Shown here: positions 32,005-42,197 of the stretch, one piece after another
Numbering within the stretch: the stretch's first letter is position 1
Layout of the letters: every line of letters begins with the position of its first letter
Source of the DNA: Cryobacterium algoricola
Lineage (GTDB): Bacteria; Actinomycetota; Actinomycetes; Actinomycetales; Microbacteriaceae
Length of the DNA: 64,000 bases
Assembly (NCBI RefSeq): GCF_004402485.1
Contig: NZ_SOFG01000007.1
Span: 51,682-115,681, forward strand
Reading direction: 5' to 3'
The notes under the pieces: model-generated
Databases searched by the model: none
Seen by the model: the letters and a program-made list of their open reading frames with translations, nothing else
Told to the model about the DNA's origin: nothing
Made by a program: the position numbers and the translations under genes

Positions 32005-34374
32005 TCAGCCGATCAGGCTGGGGCGCAGGTCGCGCAGGGTGCGGAAGTGCGTCATCCGCGTCACCCCGACCGCGGCGAGCACCAGGCCGCCGACGACCCA
32101 GAGCAGCAGCACCCCGGCATCCGCCCAGGCCGTGGCCGGGTTGCCGCCGTACATCAGCTGGCGGATGCCGTCGACCGCGTAACTCATCGGCACGACGTGG
32201 TGCAGCCACGCGAGCGGGGCCGGCAGGGTCTGCCAGGGGAAGGTCCCGCCGGCGGTGACGAGCTGGATCACCATGAGCACGAGGCCGATGAACTGGCCGA
32301 CGCTGCCGAGCCACACATTGAGCGCGAGGATGATCGCCGCGAAGGCGAGGGCGGCGAGCCCCATCATCGCGTAGGTTCCGACCGGGTTGTGCACCTCGAA
32401 GTGCAGGATCCCGGCGAGGATTCCGAACAGCCCCGCCATCTGCACGAGCCCGAGCAGGCCGGGGGTGAGCCAGCCGGCGAGGGTGATCTTGAGCGGGGAG
32501 TGCAGCGCCGTGATCGCCCGGCGGGAGACCGGCTTCACGATCAGGAACAGCGCGTAAATGCCGATCCAGCCGGCGAGGCTCGCAAAGAACGGGGCCATGC
32601 CCGCGCCGTATGTTCCGGCCGAGGTGACGGCGGCGGTCGCGAGCGAGACCGGGTCGGCGATCGTCGAGCCCTGCAGGGTGCGGGTCGGCGCGTCCGAATT
32701 CGGGATGCTCGTCACCCCGTTCGCGAGGCCGTCGCGCAGCACGCCCGCGCCGGACTGCAGCGTCACGAGCCCGGTGTTGAGGCTCGTCGCGCCGGTCGCC
32801 AGGCTTTCGGCGCCGGTCGCTGCGGTGCTCGCTCCGGTGGCGGCGGATGCTGCGCCGCTGTTGACCGTTCCGGCTCCGGTGGAGAGCGACGCGGCCCCGG
32901 ATGCGGCGGTGCCGGCTCCGGAGGCGAGCTTCGCCGCGCCGGTCGAGGCATCGCTTGCGCCGGACGCGAGCTTCGCGGCCCCTGCTGCCGCGGTGTTTGC
33001 CCCGGTCGAGACGGTGCTCGCACCGGCCGCGGTCTGCGCCGCGCCGGTTGCGAGTTTCGCCGCGCCGTCCCGGGCGGTGACGGCGCCGGCGGCAGAGTTT
33101 GCTGCGCCGGTGGCTGTCAACGTGGCTACAGGAGCAAGCTTTCCGCTCGTCCCGGCGAAGATACCGAGATCTGAAGCGACTGCGGATGCATCGTCGTGCT
33201 GCCCATCAAGCCGGGCAGTGATCGGGTCGATTGAGGCGTGCACTGCCGCGAGCACCGCGTCGAGCTGGGTGGACGACAAACCGGCCGTCTGAAGCGCGGT
33301 CGTGATCGTGGAGGGCGCTGCCGTGAGCTCGGAGGTGGCAGCTGTGATGGTGTCGTCCGTCGCCAGGGCTTTCGTCGCGAGCGTGGGCGCAGCCTTCGAG
33401 AAGGCGGTCAACCAATCGGACATGGCGCTCGCCCCACCCGACACGAGTGCGGTCCCGGCAGCAAGGTCCTTTGTCCCTGCGGCGAGATCCGCAGCGCCCG
33501 AGGAGACCTTCGTCGCCCCTGCGGAGACCTGGCCCGCGCCGGTCGCGAGCGTCGCGGTCCCGGCGGCGAGGCTCGTTGCGCCGCTCGAGAGCTGGCTCGT
33601 GCCGGAGGCGAGGGTGCCTGCACCGGTGGCGAGGTCTCTGGTGCCGGTGGCGAGCTGGCCCGCGCCGGTCGCGAGGGAGCTCGTCCCGGTGGCGAGCTGG
33701 CCGAGACCGGAGGCGAGGACGCCGACTCCGCTCGAGAGCTGGGCGGCACCGCTCGCGAGGCTCGCGCTTCCGTCGGTGGCCGAGGTCGCGCCATCCGTCA
33801 GTTTGGTGGCGCCGTCTGCGGCCGTCACAAGGCTCGACCGCACGTCGGAGAGCCCGATCAGCAGCCGGTCGGCCGCCTCCTCGTTGACCTTCGAGACGAT
33901 CGCCTCGCGGATCTTCGTCGCGGCCTGGCCGCCGATCGTCGAGGCGAGGTAGCTGTTGGTGTCGTTCGTGGTGAGCGTGATCACCGATTTGCGCGGCGCG
34001 GACGTCGCAGAGGACGCGATGCCCTCGGAGAAGTCGGCCGGGATGGTCACGCTGAAGTCGTAGCTCGCGTCGGCGACACCGGCTTCTGCGGTCGCGGCGG
34101 AGACCCGATGCCACTGGAAAGCGCCAGCGTCGGAGAGCTCGGTCGCGATGTCATCGCCGTAGTTGTGGCTCACGTTGTCGATGACCGTTCCGGTGTCTGC
34201 GACGACGAGCGCGACCGGCACCCGGTCGAGGCCGGCGTACGGGTCCTGGTTGGCCCACAGGTACAGGCCGCCGTAGAGCACGGGCACGAGCAGCAGGGCG
34301 GCGAGGGCGACCCGGGACATCACGGTTGCGGTCAGGCGCGCCAGTTCGGCGCGGATCATGGCGAGGACTTTCAC
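32005..34374 (-). CDS. YhgE/Pip-family membrane protein (left module)
   Basis: A 789-residue protein: an N-terminal span (about residues 20-42) after a short basic start, an extracellular YhgE domain (VALVVADTGTVIDN, then YDFSVTIPADFSEGIAS, then NDTNSYLAST), about 300 residues of LxxGAxxLxxG repeats likely to form a long helical rod, and a C-terminal ABC2-permease-like domain with about five spans (GGTFPWQTLPAPL, then VVPMSYAVDGIRQL). It begins with GTG overlapping the stop of the degenerate ABC protein (GTGA), so the two are coupled. YhgE relatives are phage-infection or ABC-type export components; cargo is unknown. Poly-Ala repeat codons make the coding DNA itself repetitive. Confidence 0.85.
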   Translation of the reverse strand: MKVLAMIRAELARLTATVMSRVALAALLLVPVLYGGLYLWANQDPYAGLDRVPVALVVADTGTVIDNVSHNYGDDIATELSDAGAFQWHRVSAATAEAGVADASYDFSVTIPADFSEGIASSATSAPRKSVITLTTNDTNSYLASTIGGQAATKIREAIVSKVNEEAADRLLIGLSDVRSSLVTAADGATKLTDGATSATDGSASLASGAAQLSSGVGVLASGLGQLATGTSSLATGAGQLATGTRDLATGAGTLASGTSQLSSGATSLAAGTATLATGAGQVSAGATKVSSGAADLAAGTKDLAAGTALVSGGASAMSDWLTAFSKAAPTLATKALATDDTITAATSELTAAPSTITTALQTAGLSSTQLDAVLAAVHASIDPITARLDGQHDDASAVASDLGIFAGTSGKLAPVATLTATGAANSAAGAVTARDGAAKLATGAAQTAAGASTVSTGANTAAAGAAKLASGASDASTGAAKLASGAGTAASGAASLSTGAGTVNSGAASAATGASTAATGAESLATGATSLNTGLVTLQSGAGVLRDGLANGVTSIPNSDAPTRTLQGSTIADPVSLATAAVTSAGTYGAGMAPFFASLAGWIGIYALFLIVKPVSRRAITALHSPLKITLAGWLTPGLLGLVQMAGLFGILAGILHFEVHNPVGTYAMMGLAALAFAAIILALNVWLGSVGQFIGLVLMVIQLVTAGGTFPWQTLPAPLAWLHHVVPMSYAVDGIRQLMYGGNPATAWADAGVLLLWVVGGLVLAAVGVTRMTHFRTLRDLRPSLIG

Positions 34375-35039
34375 AGGGAATCGGCTCCAGCGGTGGTTAT
34401 GGGAGAGCGTCCGAGTCCGGAGGGCAGCACGCCGTCGGGCTCAAGGTTGGCGAGTTCAAGGTCGGCGATGGCGTGTGCTGAGGCATCTCCGGCGATGACG
34501 AGCACCGCATAGCCGCGCGCGGCCAGGCCGCCGGCGATATCCCACCAGCCGAGCGGGTCGCCGCCGTGGCGGTCGGGAGAGGTGAGCACGAGGCCAAGCA
34601 CGCCGTCGCGCAGCACGGCCAGCTCGGTCAGCAAGCGGATGCGGTCGTCGGGTGCGAGGTCGCCCATGTCCCACCGTGCCCGGTCGGCGAGGCCGAGGCC
34701 GGCGAGGAGGTGCTGGGTGGTCTTGCGGCGGAGGCCGGCGAACATCAGCTCTTCGGCGACGACGTCTTCGACCATGACGTCTGCGGCGGGCTCCGAGACG
34801 CCCAGGGCGTCGACGAGGGCGATCTGACGGCGCATCGCGGCGTAGTCGGTGTGGCCGTCGATCGTGACGGTCCCGGTGTCCGGGCGCATCCGGCCGGAGG
34901 CGATGAGGCCGAGGACCGTGGGACGGCGTTCGGTCTCGGCCCGGGCGAAGGCGACCGCGCCACTGGTGAATTCCAGGGTCGTCGGGGGAAGGGCCGAGTC
35001 TTTCGGACCCTTGGCGACGGACGAGAGGTTAACGCGCAT
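34371..35039 (-). CDS. Degenerate ABC ATPase-like partner of YhgE (left module)
   Basis: A 222-residue protein that aligns with ABC nucleotide-binding domains around VLGLIASGRMRPDTGTVTIDG but has lost all catalytic motifs: the Walker A place reads AETERRPTV, the signature place LAPDDR, and the Walker B/catalytic Glu place LGLVLTSPD. It should not hydrolyse ATP. Start at 35039 is preferred over the longer frame (to 35084) because it begins at the domain. It is translationally coupled to the YhgE gene and transcribed away from the operator at 35158. Role inferred: structural or regulatory subunit of a YhgE complex. Confidence 0.75.
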   Translation of the reverse strand: MRVNLSSVAKGPKDSALPPTTLEFTSGAVAFARAETERRPTVLGLIASGRMRPDTGTVTIDGHTDYAAMRRQIALVDALGVSEPAADVMVEDVVAEELMFAGLRRKTTQHLLAGLGLADRARWDMGDLAPDDRIRLLTELAVLRDGVLGLVLTSPDRHGGDPLGWWDIAGGLAARGYAVLVIAGDASAHAIADLELANLEPDGVLPSGLGRSPITTAGADSL

Positions 35040-35157
35040 GCGAGCGCCTCCGGAGGTGAGAGGAAACCGGTACGAGGCCGGCACGGAATCCTGGGGACAG
35101 GACGGGGTATCGCGGCGCTGGGACTGAGGTCACTCTAATTCACCGGGCCCCATTTTT

Positions 35158-35171
35158 ACTGACTAGTCAGT
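35158..35171. promoter_or_regulatory. Palindromic operator O1 of the left YhgE module
   Basis: ACTGACTAGTCAGT is a perfect 14-bp palindrome about 120 bp upstream of the left pseudo-ABC start. The same sequence with one change occurs at 36641-36654 in front of the right module, whose last gene is a TetR regulator. Likely TetR site. Confidence 0.65.
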
Positions 35172-35287
35172 CCGCCACCTATCGCGCGCTGGATGGCAGG
35201 AGGATTGCGCACCAGGTCGTAGACCTTATCGGCAGTGCTGCCGCGTTGGAGTACGTGACGCAGGAACTCGGCTACAGCCAAGCCCCG

Positions 35288-35558
35288 ATGAAGCTTTCAC
35301 GCAAGATTCAAGCAATCGGAATCGCTTGCCTGACGTTGGTGGGAATGGGGTTCGTCGGAGCGGCACCCTCCCAGGCAGCGACGGGGCCCGGCGGCTCGGT
35401 CGTCACATGCCATCTGGCGGTTCACGACCCGCGTTCAGAGCGTGGAAGCTACCGGTGCCACTGAACCCATCAATTGCTCGACTCAGAGCAGGATGAGCCA
35501 AGAATCTGACGATGAGTATGTTGTGATCAAGGACTTTTCGGCCACGTGGACTGGCTGA
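35288..35558 (+). pseudogene. Small secreted protein, probably frameshifted
   Basis: The ATG at 35288 opens a 58-residue frame with a clear signal peptide (MKLSRKIQAIGIACLTLVGM, cleavage after SQA) and stops at 35464. In the +1 frame, protein-like sequence continues from about 35440 (RVQSVEATGATEPINCSTQS, later DDEYVVIKDFSATWTG) to a stop at 35558, including a second Cys that could pair with the one in VVTCHLAV. This looks like one secreted protein of about 89 residues broken by a one-base shift, in a region of lower GC than the flanks. It could instead be an intact short peptide. Confidence 0.45.
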
Positions 35559-35612
35559 GACATTAAAGCACTGACCTGGAATCCAATGGCCGAAAGACGA
35601 TGAGAGAAGCAA

Positions 35613-36305
35613 TTGAGTGAACACGTGAAACCTTCATCTACTCCACGGCCCGCGGAGTGGGTGGTGGCGGGAATGAGTACCTTCGGATCCACGGTGAAGA
35701 ACCTCGCACCCGCCGCCTACCCCGCGTACGCGAGGATATTTCACCCTCTCCGGACGACCAATGGCGACGATGAGCCGCCGGTGCTCTGGAGTGATATCGC
35801 CGCGAGATTTGGGCGAATCTCACATCCCGCTATGCAATGGAAGAGCATTTCCCGGTCTACTGCCAGCGAGTCCTGGGATCGCCCTGATGAGCCGATGGTT
35901 GGATCCTTGCCCTCTGAACCCGCCCGACGCCTCACGCAAATCTTGGCGGACCATACAGGCACACCTAGCGACTGTTTCTATGGGTTGTGGGAAGGTTGGG
36001 GTGGGGCTCCGTTGGGATCCAAGATCCCAACGTTTGAGATACCGAATCGTGTGATGGGACTCTTTCAAGGTTCAATCGAAGACGCCAACCAGTCGTTCGA
36101 GCCCTGGCCAGCGGACCGGCGTGCCAACCTTTGGTGGCCTGCGGACCATGCCTGGTTTGTGGTCTCGGAAATTGACTATGACAGCACGATCGTCGCGGCG
36201 TCTCGTGATTGTGTAGATGAGATACTGCGAGCCCGGGGAGTAGAAGCGCTCGAAGTCTCGCCATCTACTGACCTTTCAAATCTGGGTGACACTGTCAATA
36301 TCTAG
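35613..36305 (+). CDS. Uncharacterised actinobacterial protein in low-GC insert
   Basis: A 230-residue protein that I cannot assign to a function. Notable stretches are EWVVAGMSTFGSTVKNLAP, AYARIFHPLR, VLWSDIAARFGRISHPAMQW, TGTPSDCFYGLWEGWG and WWPADHAWFVVSEIDYDST; Trp and acidic residues are frequent and there are no membrane segments. Similar unannotated proteins occur singly in other actinobacteria, as far as I recall. The start may be TTG 35613 (after GAGAGAAG) or GTG 35625. GC is roughly 50-60% by eye against about 70% around it, and a strong terminator follows, so recent acquisition is likely. Confidence 0.65.
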   Translation: MSEHVKPSSTPRPAEWVVAGMSTFGSTVKNLAPAAYPAYARIFHPLRTTNGDDEPPVLWSDIAARFGRISHPAMQWKSISRSTASESWDRPDEPMVGSLPSEPARRLTQILADHTGTPSDCFYGLWEGWGGAPLGSKIPTFEIPNRVMGLFQGSIEDANQSFEPWPADRRANLWWPADHAWFVVSEIDYDSTIVAASRDCVDEILRARGVEALEVSPSTDLSNLGDTVNI

Positions 36306-36348
36306 CGTCTTACGGGTGCGCTGTCATAGGCAGGGATGCCCGACACAA

Positions 36349-36378
36349 AAAAGGCCCCGGGGATCCCGGGGCCTTTTT
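36349..36378. terminator. Strong intrinsic terminator
   Basis: Eleven-bp stem AAGGCCCCGGG/CCCGGGGCCTT (36351-36361 and 36365-36375) with a three-base loop, an A-run on the left and five T at 36374-36378. It ends the low-GC insert and would work in both directions, insulating the right YhgE module. Confidence 0.9.
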
Positions 36379-36380
36379 CT

Positions 36381-36614
36381 AGTCGGTGCGCGTGTTCTTA
36401 CCGAACCCAGCCCGGGCCCGGCACGGTCGGGATGATGACTTGTGCGGTTCCGGTTTTGCGTGCGGCTAGGTGACCTTCCCTTGTGCGCGCACGGAGGGGG
36501 CCGTTCTGGCGGTCAAAGAGCACGGCCGCGTGGCGGTCCCAGTGGCGAAAATGCGCGGGATTCCGGACAGGCGTCGGACAGCCCGGCACTCGCACCGGTC
36601 GAACCCGCCCGTTT
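36381..36614. other. Non-coding stretch before the right YhgE module
   Basis: Part of the 380-bp gap between the orphan gene and the pseudo-ABC gene. I see no gene, repeat family member or RNA here; the open minus-strand frame that crosses it is a shadow of the coding DNA further right. Confidence 0.5.
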
Positions 36615-36654
36615 TTGCGCGGGCGGGCCCGCGGATCTATACTGACTAGTCGGT
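36615..36654 (+). promoter_or_regulatory. Promoter and operator O2 of the right YhgE module
   Basis: TTGCGC (36615-36620), a 17-bp spacer and TATACT (36638-36643) form a good promoter. The -10 overlaps the palindrome ACTGACTAGTCGGT (36641-36654), one base different from O1, so a bound repressor would occlude RNA polymerase. The start codon follows at 36686. Confidence 0.72.
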
Positions 36655-36685
36655 ACAAAACGAGTACCGCCACGAAAGGAACGAC

Positions 36686-37363
36686 GTGCAGGCGACATTG
36701 GTAGCGGACGAACTGACTGTCAGTTACAAACGAGGCCTGGTCTACGGGCCGATCAGCTTCACCGCCGATGACGGCCTCACGGTCATCTGCGGCCCGGCCG
36801 GCAGTGGGCGCACGAGCCTGCTCCTCACCCTCGCCGGGCGGATGCGGCCATCCTCCGGCACCCTGTCGGTGCTCGGCGAAGACCTTCCCCGCCACGCCCG
36901 CCGGGTCCAGCGCCGCACCGGCGTGTCCGGGTTCCACGGCATCGACTCCCTCGAAGAGTCGGTCACCGTCGGGGCGGCCATCCGCGAGCGCCACGCCTGG
37001 CTCGCCCCCTGGTGGTCCTTCATCCGTGCGGTCGACGACGCCGAGGTCTTCCGCGTCTGCGGACCGGTCTTCGGCGACATCCCGGTTCCGGCCGCGAGCA
37101 CGATGATCTGGGACCTCGACGAGGTCGAGATGGTGCTCCTCCGCGCATCCCTCGCCATGATGAGCCGGCCCAGCGTGCTGTTCTTCGACCAGGTCGAGCA
37201 GGTGCACTCCCCGGAGGCACGCCGACTGCTCTGGTCCCGGCTCGGCGCGATCGTCGCGGCCGGCACTCCCGTGATCGCCTCGGCCATCGCACCAGACTTC
37301 GAAATGTGGGCGGATCTCGGGCTCAAACCGACCGTCCAGTACATGAACCAGGAGATTCGCTAG
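36686..37363 (+). CDS. Degenerate ABC ATPase-like partner of YhgE (right module)
   Basis: A 225-residue ABC nucleotide-binding-domain relative. Walker A is GPAGSGRTS (residues 36-44) with Arg42 in place of the catalytic Lys; the signature LSGGQ is replaced by WDLDEVEM near residue 142; Walker B reads VLFFDQ, with Gln169 where the catalytic Glu should be. It may bind nucleotide weakly but is unlikely to turn it over. The YhgE start follows the stop directly (TAGATG). The changes are at the same three motifs as in the left module, though more conservative, so the pair could form a heterodimer. Function inferred, not known. Confidence 0.8.
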   Translation: MQATLVADELTVSYKRGLVYGPISFTADDGLTVICGPAGSGRTSLLLTLAGRMRPSSGTLSVLGEDLPRHARRVQRRTGVSGFHGIDSLEESVTVGAAIRERHAWLAPWWSFIRAVDDAEVFRVCGPVFGDIPVPAASTMIWDLDEVEMVLLRASLAMMSRPSVLFFDQVEQVHSPEARRLLWSRLGAIVAAGTPVIASAIAPDFEMWADLGLKPTVQYMNQEIR

Positions 37364-39496
37364 ATGTTCGCCTTCCTCTCTACGGGCACCGAACTGCGCC
37401 GATTCGGCAAGGGCACCCTGCCCAAGATCGCCCTCGTCGTCTTGATGTTCATTCCGCTGATCTATGGCGCCCTCTACCTCTGGGCGTTCTGGGCGCCGGA
37501 CAAGGAACTCAGCAAGCTCCCGGTCGCCCTCGTCAACTCCGACACGGGCGCCGTCCGCGACGGCACGGACGTGACCGCGGGCAATGACCTCGTCGGCAAG
37601 CTCCTCGACGGTCACGACCTGGGCTGGGTCGAAACCAGCGCGGCCGATGCCGCCACCGGCGTGACCGACGGCGACTACTACTTCTCCGTCACCATCCCCG
37701 CGGACTTCTCCACGGATGCGATCTCCGCGGGCACGGACACCCCGACCGCCGCCCAGGTCATGGTCGACTACAACGACAGCAACAGCTTCCTCGCCTCCAC
37801 CCTCGGCAAGCAGGCCATGATCCAGCTGCGTGACGCCGTGTCCCTGAACATCGGCGACCAGACCGTCAACACGATGCTCGTGGCCGTCAACAAGGCCGGT
37901 GACGGCATCCGCACCGCCGCGGCCGGTGCCGGAACACTCGCCGACGGTCTCAGCACGGCCGAAACCGGCACCGGGACTCTCGTCGCCGGGCTGAACGACC
38001 TCTCCGCCGGCGCGTCCACCCTCGACGACGGCGCGGCCCAGGTGGCCGACGGATCGTCAACGCTGGCCGCGGGGATCGGCACACTCTCCTCGGGCGCGGC
38101 AACGCTCTCTGACTCCTCGGTAAAACTCTCCGACGGCGCGTCGACTGTCGCCGCCGGGACCCAGAAGGTGTCCGACGGACTCGCAAAGGCCGCAACGGGG
38201 GCGGCCGCCCTCTCTGACTCCTCCGACCAGCTCGCCGTGGGGGCGACTACGATCGCGACGGGAACCGGACAGCTCGCAACCGGAACGAAGGACCTCGACG
38301 ACAGCCTCGCGAAGCTGCAGACGGCCATGGCCGCTGCCCCGCCCGGAACGCCGGCATCCGCGTTCCTGCCGACCGTGACGCAGCTCGCAACCGGAGCCGA
38401 CACCCTCAATACGAAGACGCAGGGCGCCGCCACCCAGGTTTCCGGCTACGCGAAGCTCAGCGGGAACTTCGCCACCGGCATGGGGACGCTCTCCGATTCG
38501 CTGACCGCCGGCGCCCCCGGGGCCGCGCAGGTGGCGGCCGGAGCGGCGCAGGTGGCCTCCGGATCGGCCGCCCTCGCCTCCGGAGCCGGCCAGCTGGCCA
38601 CCGGCGCGGCCACCGCCGCCACCGGGTCGGCCACCCTCGCCACCGGCGCGGATAGCCTCGCCGCCGGAACCGGCACCCTCGTCGACGGCAGCAGCCAGCT
38701 CGTTGCGGGCGGCACCGCCCTGGAGTCCGGCACCGTGCAACTCGCCGACGGCAGCCACACGCTCGCCGATGCCCTCGCGACCGGAGCCGCGGACGCACCG
38801 AGCCTCACCGACGCGCAGATCTCCGAGAAGGCCGCGGTGATCGCGAACCCCGTCGACCTCAACCAACGGTGGGAGAACGCCTCGGACAGCTTCGGCGAGG
38901 GCTTCGCGCCCTTCTTCCTCGCCCTGGCCACCTTCGTCGGTGCACTCATCACGTGGCTCATCCTGCGGGCCCTGCCGACGCGGGCGCTCGCCAGCGCAGC
39001 CTCCGGCCTGCGGGCCACGATGACCGGGTTCCTGCCGGCCATGGCAATCGGGTTGAGCCAGGTCATCATCATGGTCCTGGTGCTCGTCTATGGCATCGGG
39101 CTGACCCCGGCGCACTGGCTGGGCATGTCCGCGTTCATCTACCTCACGACGCTTGCGTTCCTGGCACTGCAGCAGATGTTCATCATCCTGTTCGGCACGG
39201 CGGCCGGCCGCGTGATCAGCCTGGTGCTGCTCATGCTGCAGCTCAGTTCCTCCGGCGGAACCTATCCCGTCGAGACCACGCCGGAGTTCTTCCAGATCCT
39301 GCACCCGTGGATGCCCGCTTCCTACGTCGTCACTGGGCTGCGGCAGCTCATCACGGGTGGGATCGACTCTAGACTGTGGCTTTCCGTGCTCGTTCTCGTA
39401 GGCATCCTGGTCGGCTCGATTGCGATCAGCGCCTGGAGCGCGTCTCGGCAGCGGATGTGGACGATCACCCGGCTGCACCCGGAACTGACCATCTAG
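37364..39496 (+). CDS. YhgE/Pip-family membrane protein (right module)
   Basis: A 710-residue paralogue of the left YhgE: first span about residues 22-43, extracellular domain with VALVNSDTGAVRDG, DYYFSVTIPADFSTDA and NDSNSFLASTLGKQA, a rod of LxxGxxxLxxG repeats from about 180 to 460, then five or six spans with SSGGTYPVETTPEFFQ, HPWMPASYVVTGLRQL and a basic tail. The layout is that of an ABC-2-like permease with a long external helical insertion. Two non-identical YhgE proteins under a shared operator suggest a heteromeric membrane complex. Substrate unknown; lipid, peptide or envelope export are possibilities. Confidence 0.86.
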   Translation: MFAFLSTGTELRRFGKGTLPKIALVVLMFIPLIYGALYLWAFWAPDKELSKLPVALVNSDTGAVRDGTDVTAGNDLVGKLLDGHDLGWVETSAADAATGVTDGDYYFSVTIPADFSTDAISAGTDTPTAAQVMVDYNDSNSFLASTLGKQAMIQLRDAVSLNIGDQTVNTMLVAVNKAGDGIRTAAAGAGTLADGLSTAETGTGTLVAGLNDLSAGASTLDDGAAQVADGSSTLAAGIGTLSSGAATLSDSSVKLSDGASTVAAGTQKVSDGLAKAATGAAALSDSSDQLAVGATTIATGTGQLATGTKDLDDSLAKLQTAMAAAPPGTPASAFLPTVTQLATGADTLNTKTQGAATQVSGYAKLSGNFATGMGTLSDSLTAGAPGAAQVAAGAAQVASGSAALASGAGQLATGAATAATGSATLATGADSLAAGTGTLVDGSSQLVAGGTALESGTVQLADGSHTLADALATGAADAPSLTDAQISEKAAVIANPVDLNQRWENASDSFGEGFAPFFLALATFVGALITWLILRALPTRALASAASGLRATMTGFLPAMAIGLSQVIIMVLVLVYGIGLTPAHWLGMSAFIYLTTLAFLALQQMFIILFGTAAGRVISLVLLMLQLSSSGGTYPVETTPEFFQILHPWMPASYVVTGLRQLITGGIDSRLWLSVLVLVGILVGSIAISAWSASRQRMWTITRLHPELTI

Positions 39497-39534
39497 GGTT
39501 GCGACCCGAACCGAGTGCGACGAAGGGACCGACA

Positions 39535-40107
39535 ATGCCACGTGCCACGGGAACAAAACGGGCGATCCTGGACGCCGCGCTGGAGCTGGCCGCCACCCGC
39601 GGGATCACCGGCACCACGATGGATGACGTCGCCGAGCTCGCGCACGTTGCCAAGGGCAGCCTGTACTACAACTTCAGCTCAAAGGACAAGCTCTTCGAGG
39701 CGCTGCTGGAGGAGGGGGTCGGTTCGCTCTCCGACTCCCTCCGGGCGGCGCGGGACGGGCTGCACGGGAGTGAGGCGCTCGTCGCGCTGATTGCGGTGCT
39801 CCTCGACCTGATCGAATCGAACGCGGGACTCGCCAAGCTCATGGCGGCCGAGATCTTCCGCACCGATCGCGCCTGGCAGAAGACGCTGTTCGCCCTGCGG
39901 CACGAGGCCCTCGCGGTCTTCGCCGAGGCGATCGCCGAGGCCCGGCCGGCCACGGCGGCAGCGGGAACGAGCGGTCTGATGGCGTCGAGCGTCTTCGGCG
40001 CCGTGCTGATGGCGGGGCTCGAATGGCTGGTCTTCGATCCCGACCGCGACCGCGACGAGGTCTCCGCGGCCATCCTCGAGTCGCTCTCCGGCGGCCTGCT
40101 CGCCTGA
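39535..40107 (+). CDS. TetR-family regulator of the YhgE modules
   Basis: A 190-residue repressor. The helix-turn-helix is GITGTTMDDVAELAHVAKGSLYYNFSSKDKLFEALL (given as overlapping landmarks GTTMDDVAEL and GSLYYNFSSKDKLF, about residues 25-55); the remainder is an all-helical ligand domain. The ATG at 39535 follows GAAGGGA. It is 38 bp downstream of the right YhgE gene and so belongs to its operon; the two ACTGACTAGTCAGT-type palindromes at 35158 and 36641 are its probable targets, giving autoregulation and coordinated control of both modules. Confidence 0.85.
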   Translation: MPRATGTKRAILDAALELAATRGITGTTMDDVAELAHVAKGSLYYNFSSKDKLFEALLEEGVGSLSDSLRAARDGLHGSEALVALIAVLLDLIESNAGLAKLMAAEIFRTDRAWQKTLFALRHEALAVFAEAIAEARPATAAAGTSGLMASSVFGAVLMAGLEWLVFDPDRDRDEVSAAILESLSGGLLA

Positions 40108-40219
40108 TCCCGCTCTGGGTCGTGCCGACGTGCTCCCGAAACCGGGACATTTCCGGTCATTGGCCCCCGGGGCGGCAGGTTCCGTGGGGCTCAGAGTGCT
40201 CACCGCGTTAGGATCGAGT

Positions 40220-42000
<1,781 letters not shown>

Positions 42001-42048
42001 CGACCAGGCCCGGCGCGGTTGAGGCCGGGCCGCAGGGCCTGAACGGAG

Positions 42049-42077
42049 AGAGCGGATGCGCCCGGCGCATCCGCTCT
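42049..42077 (+). terminator. purA terminator built from inverted CGGATGC copies
   Basis: Perfect 14-bp arms AGAGCGGATGCGCC (42049-42062) and GGCGCATCCGCTCT (42064-42077) with a one-base centre, 48 bp after purA. Each arm contains the overrepresented heptamer CGGATGC. Confidence 0.7.
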
Positions 42078-42197
42078 TGTCGTCTCACGCCGTCCCACTC
42101 CGCGTCAAACGAGCGGATGCTGCCATTCACCGGCGGGATCCGGACGTTGCGCTCCGAGGGGGCCGACGCGGGCGGCCGCACACGTTACAGTCGGCAG

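Noticed and set aside
35440-35470. Programmed frameshift in the small secreted gene
   Set aside because: No slippery heptamer or downstream structure is visible at the switch; a simple frameshift mutation, or a genuinely short peptide, is more economical.
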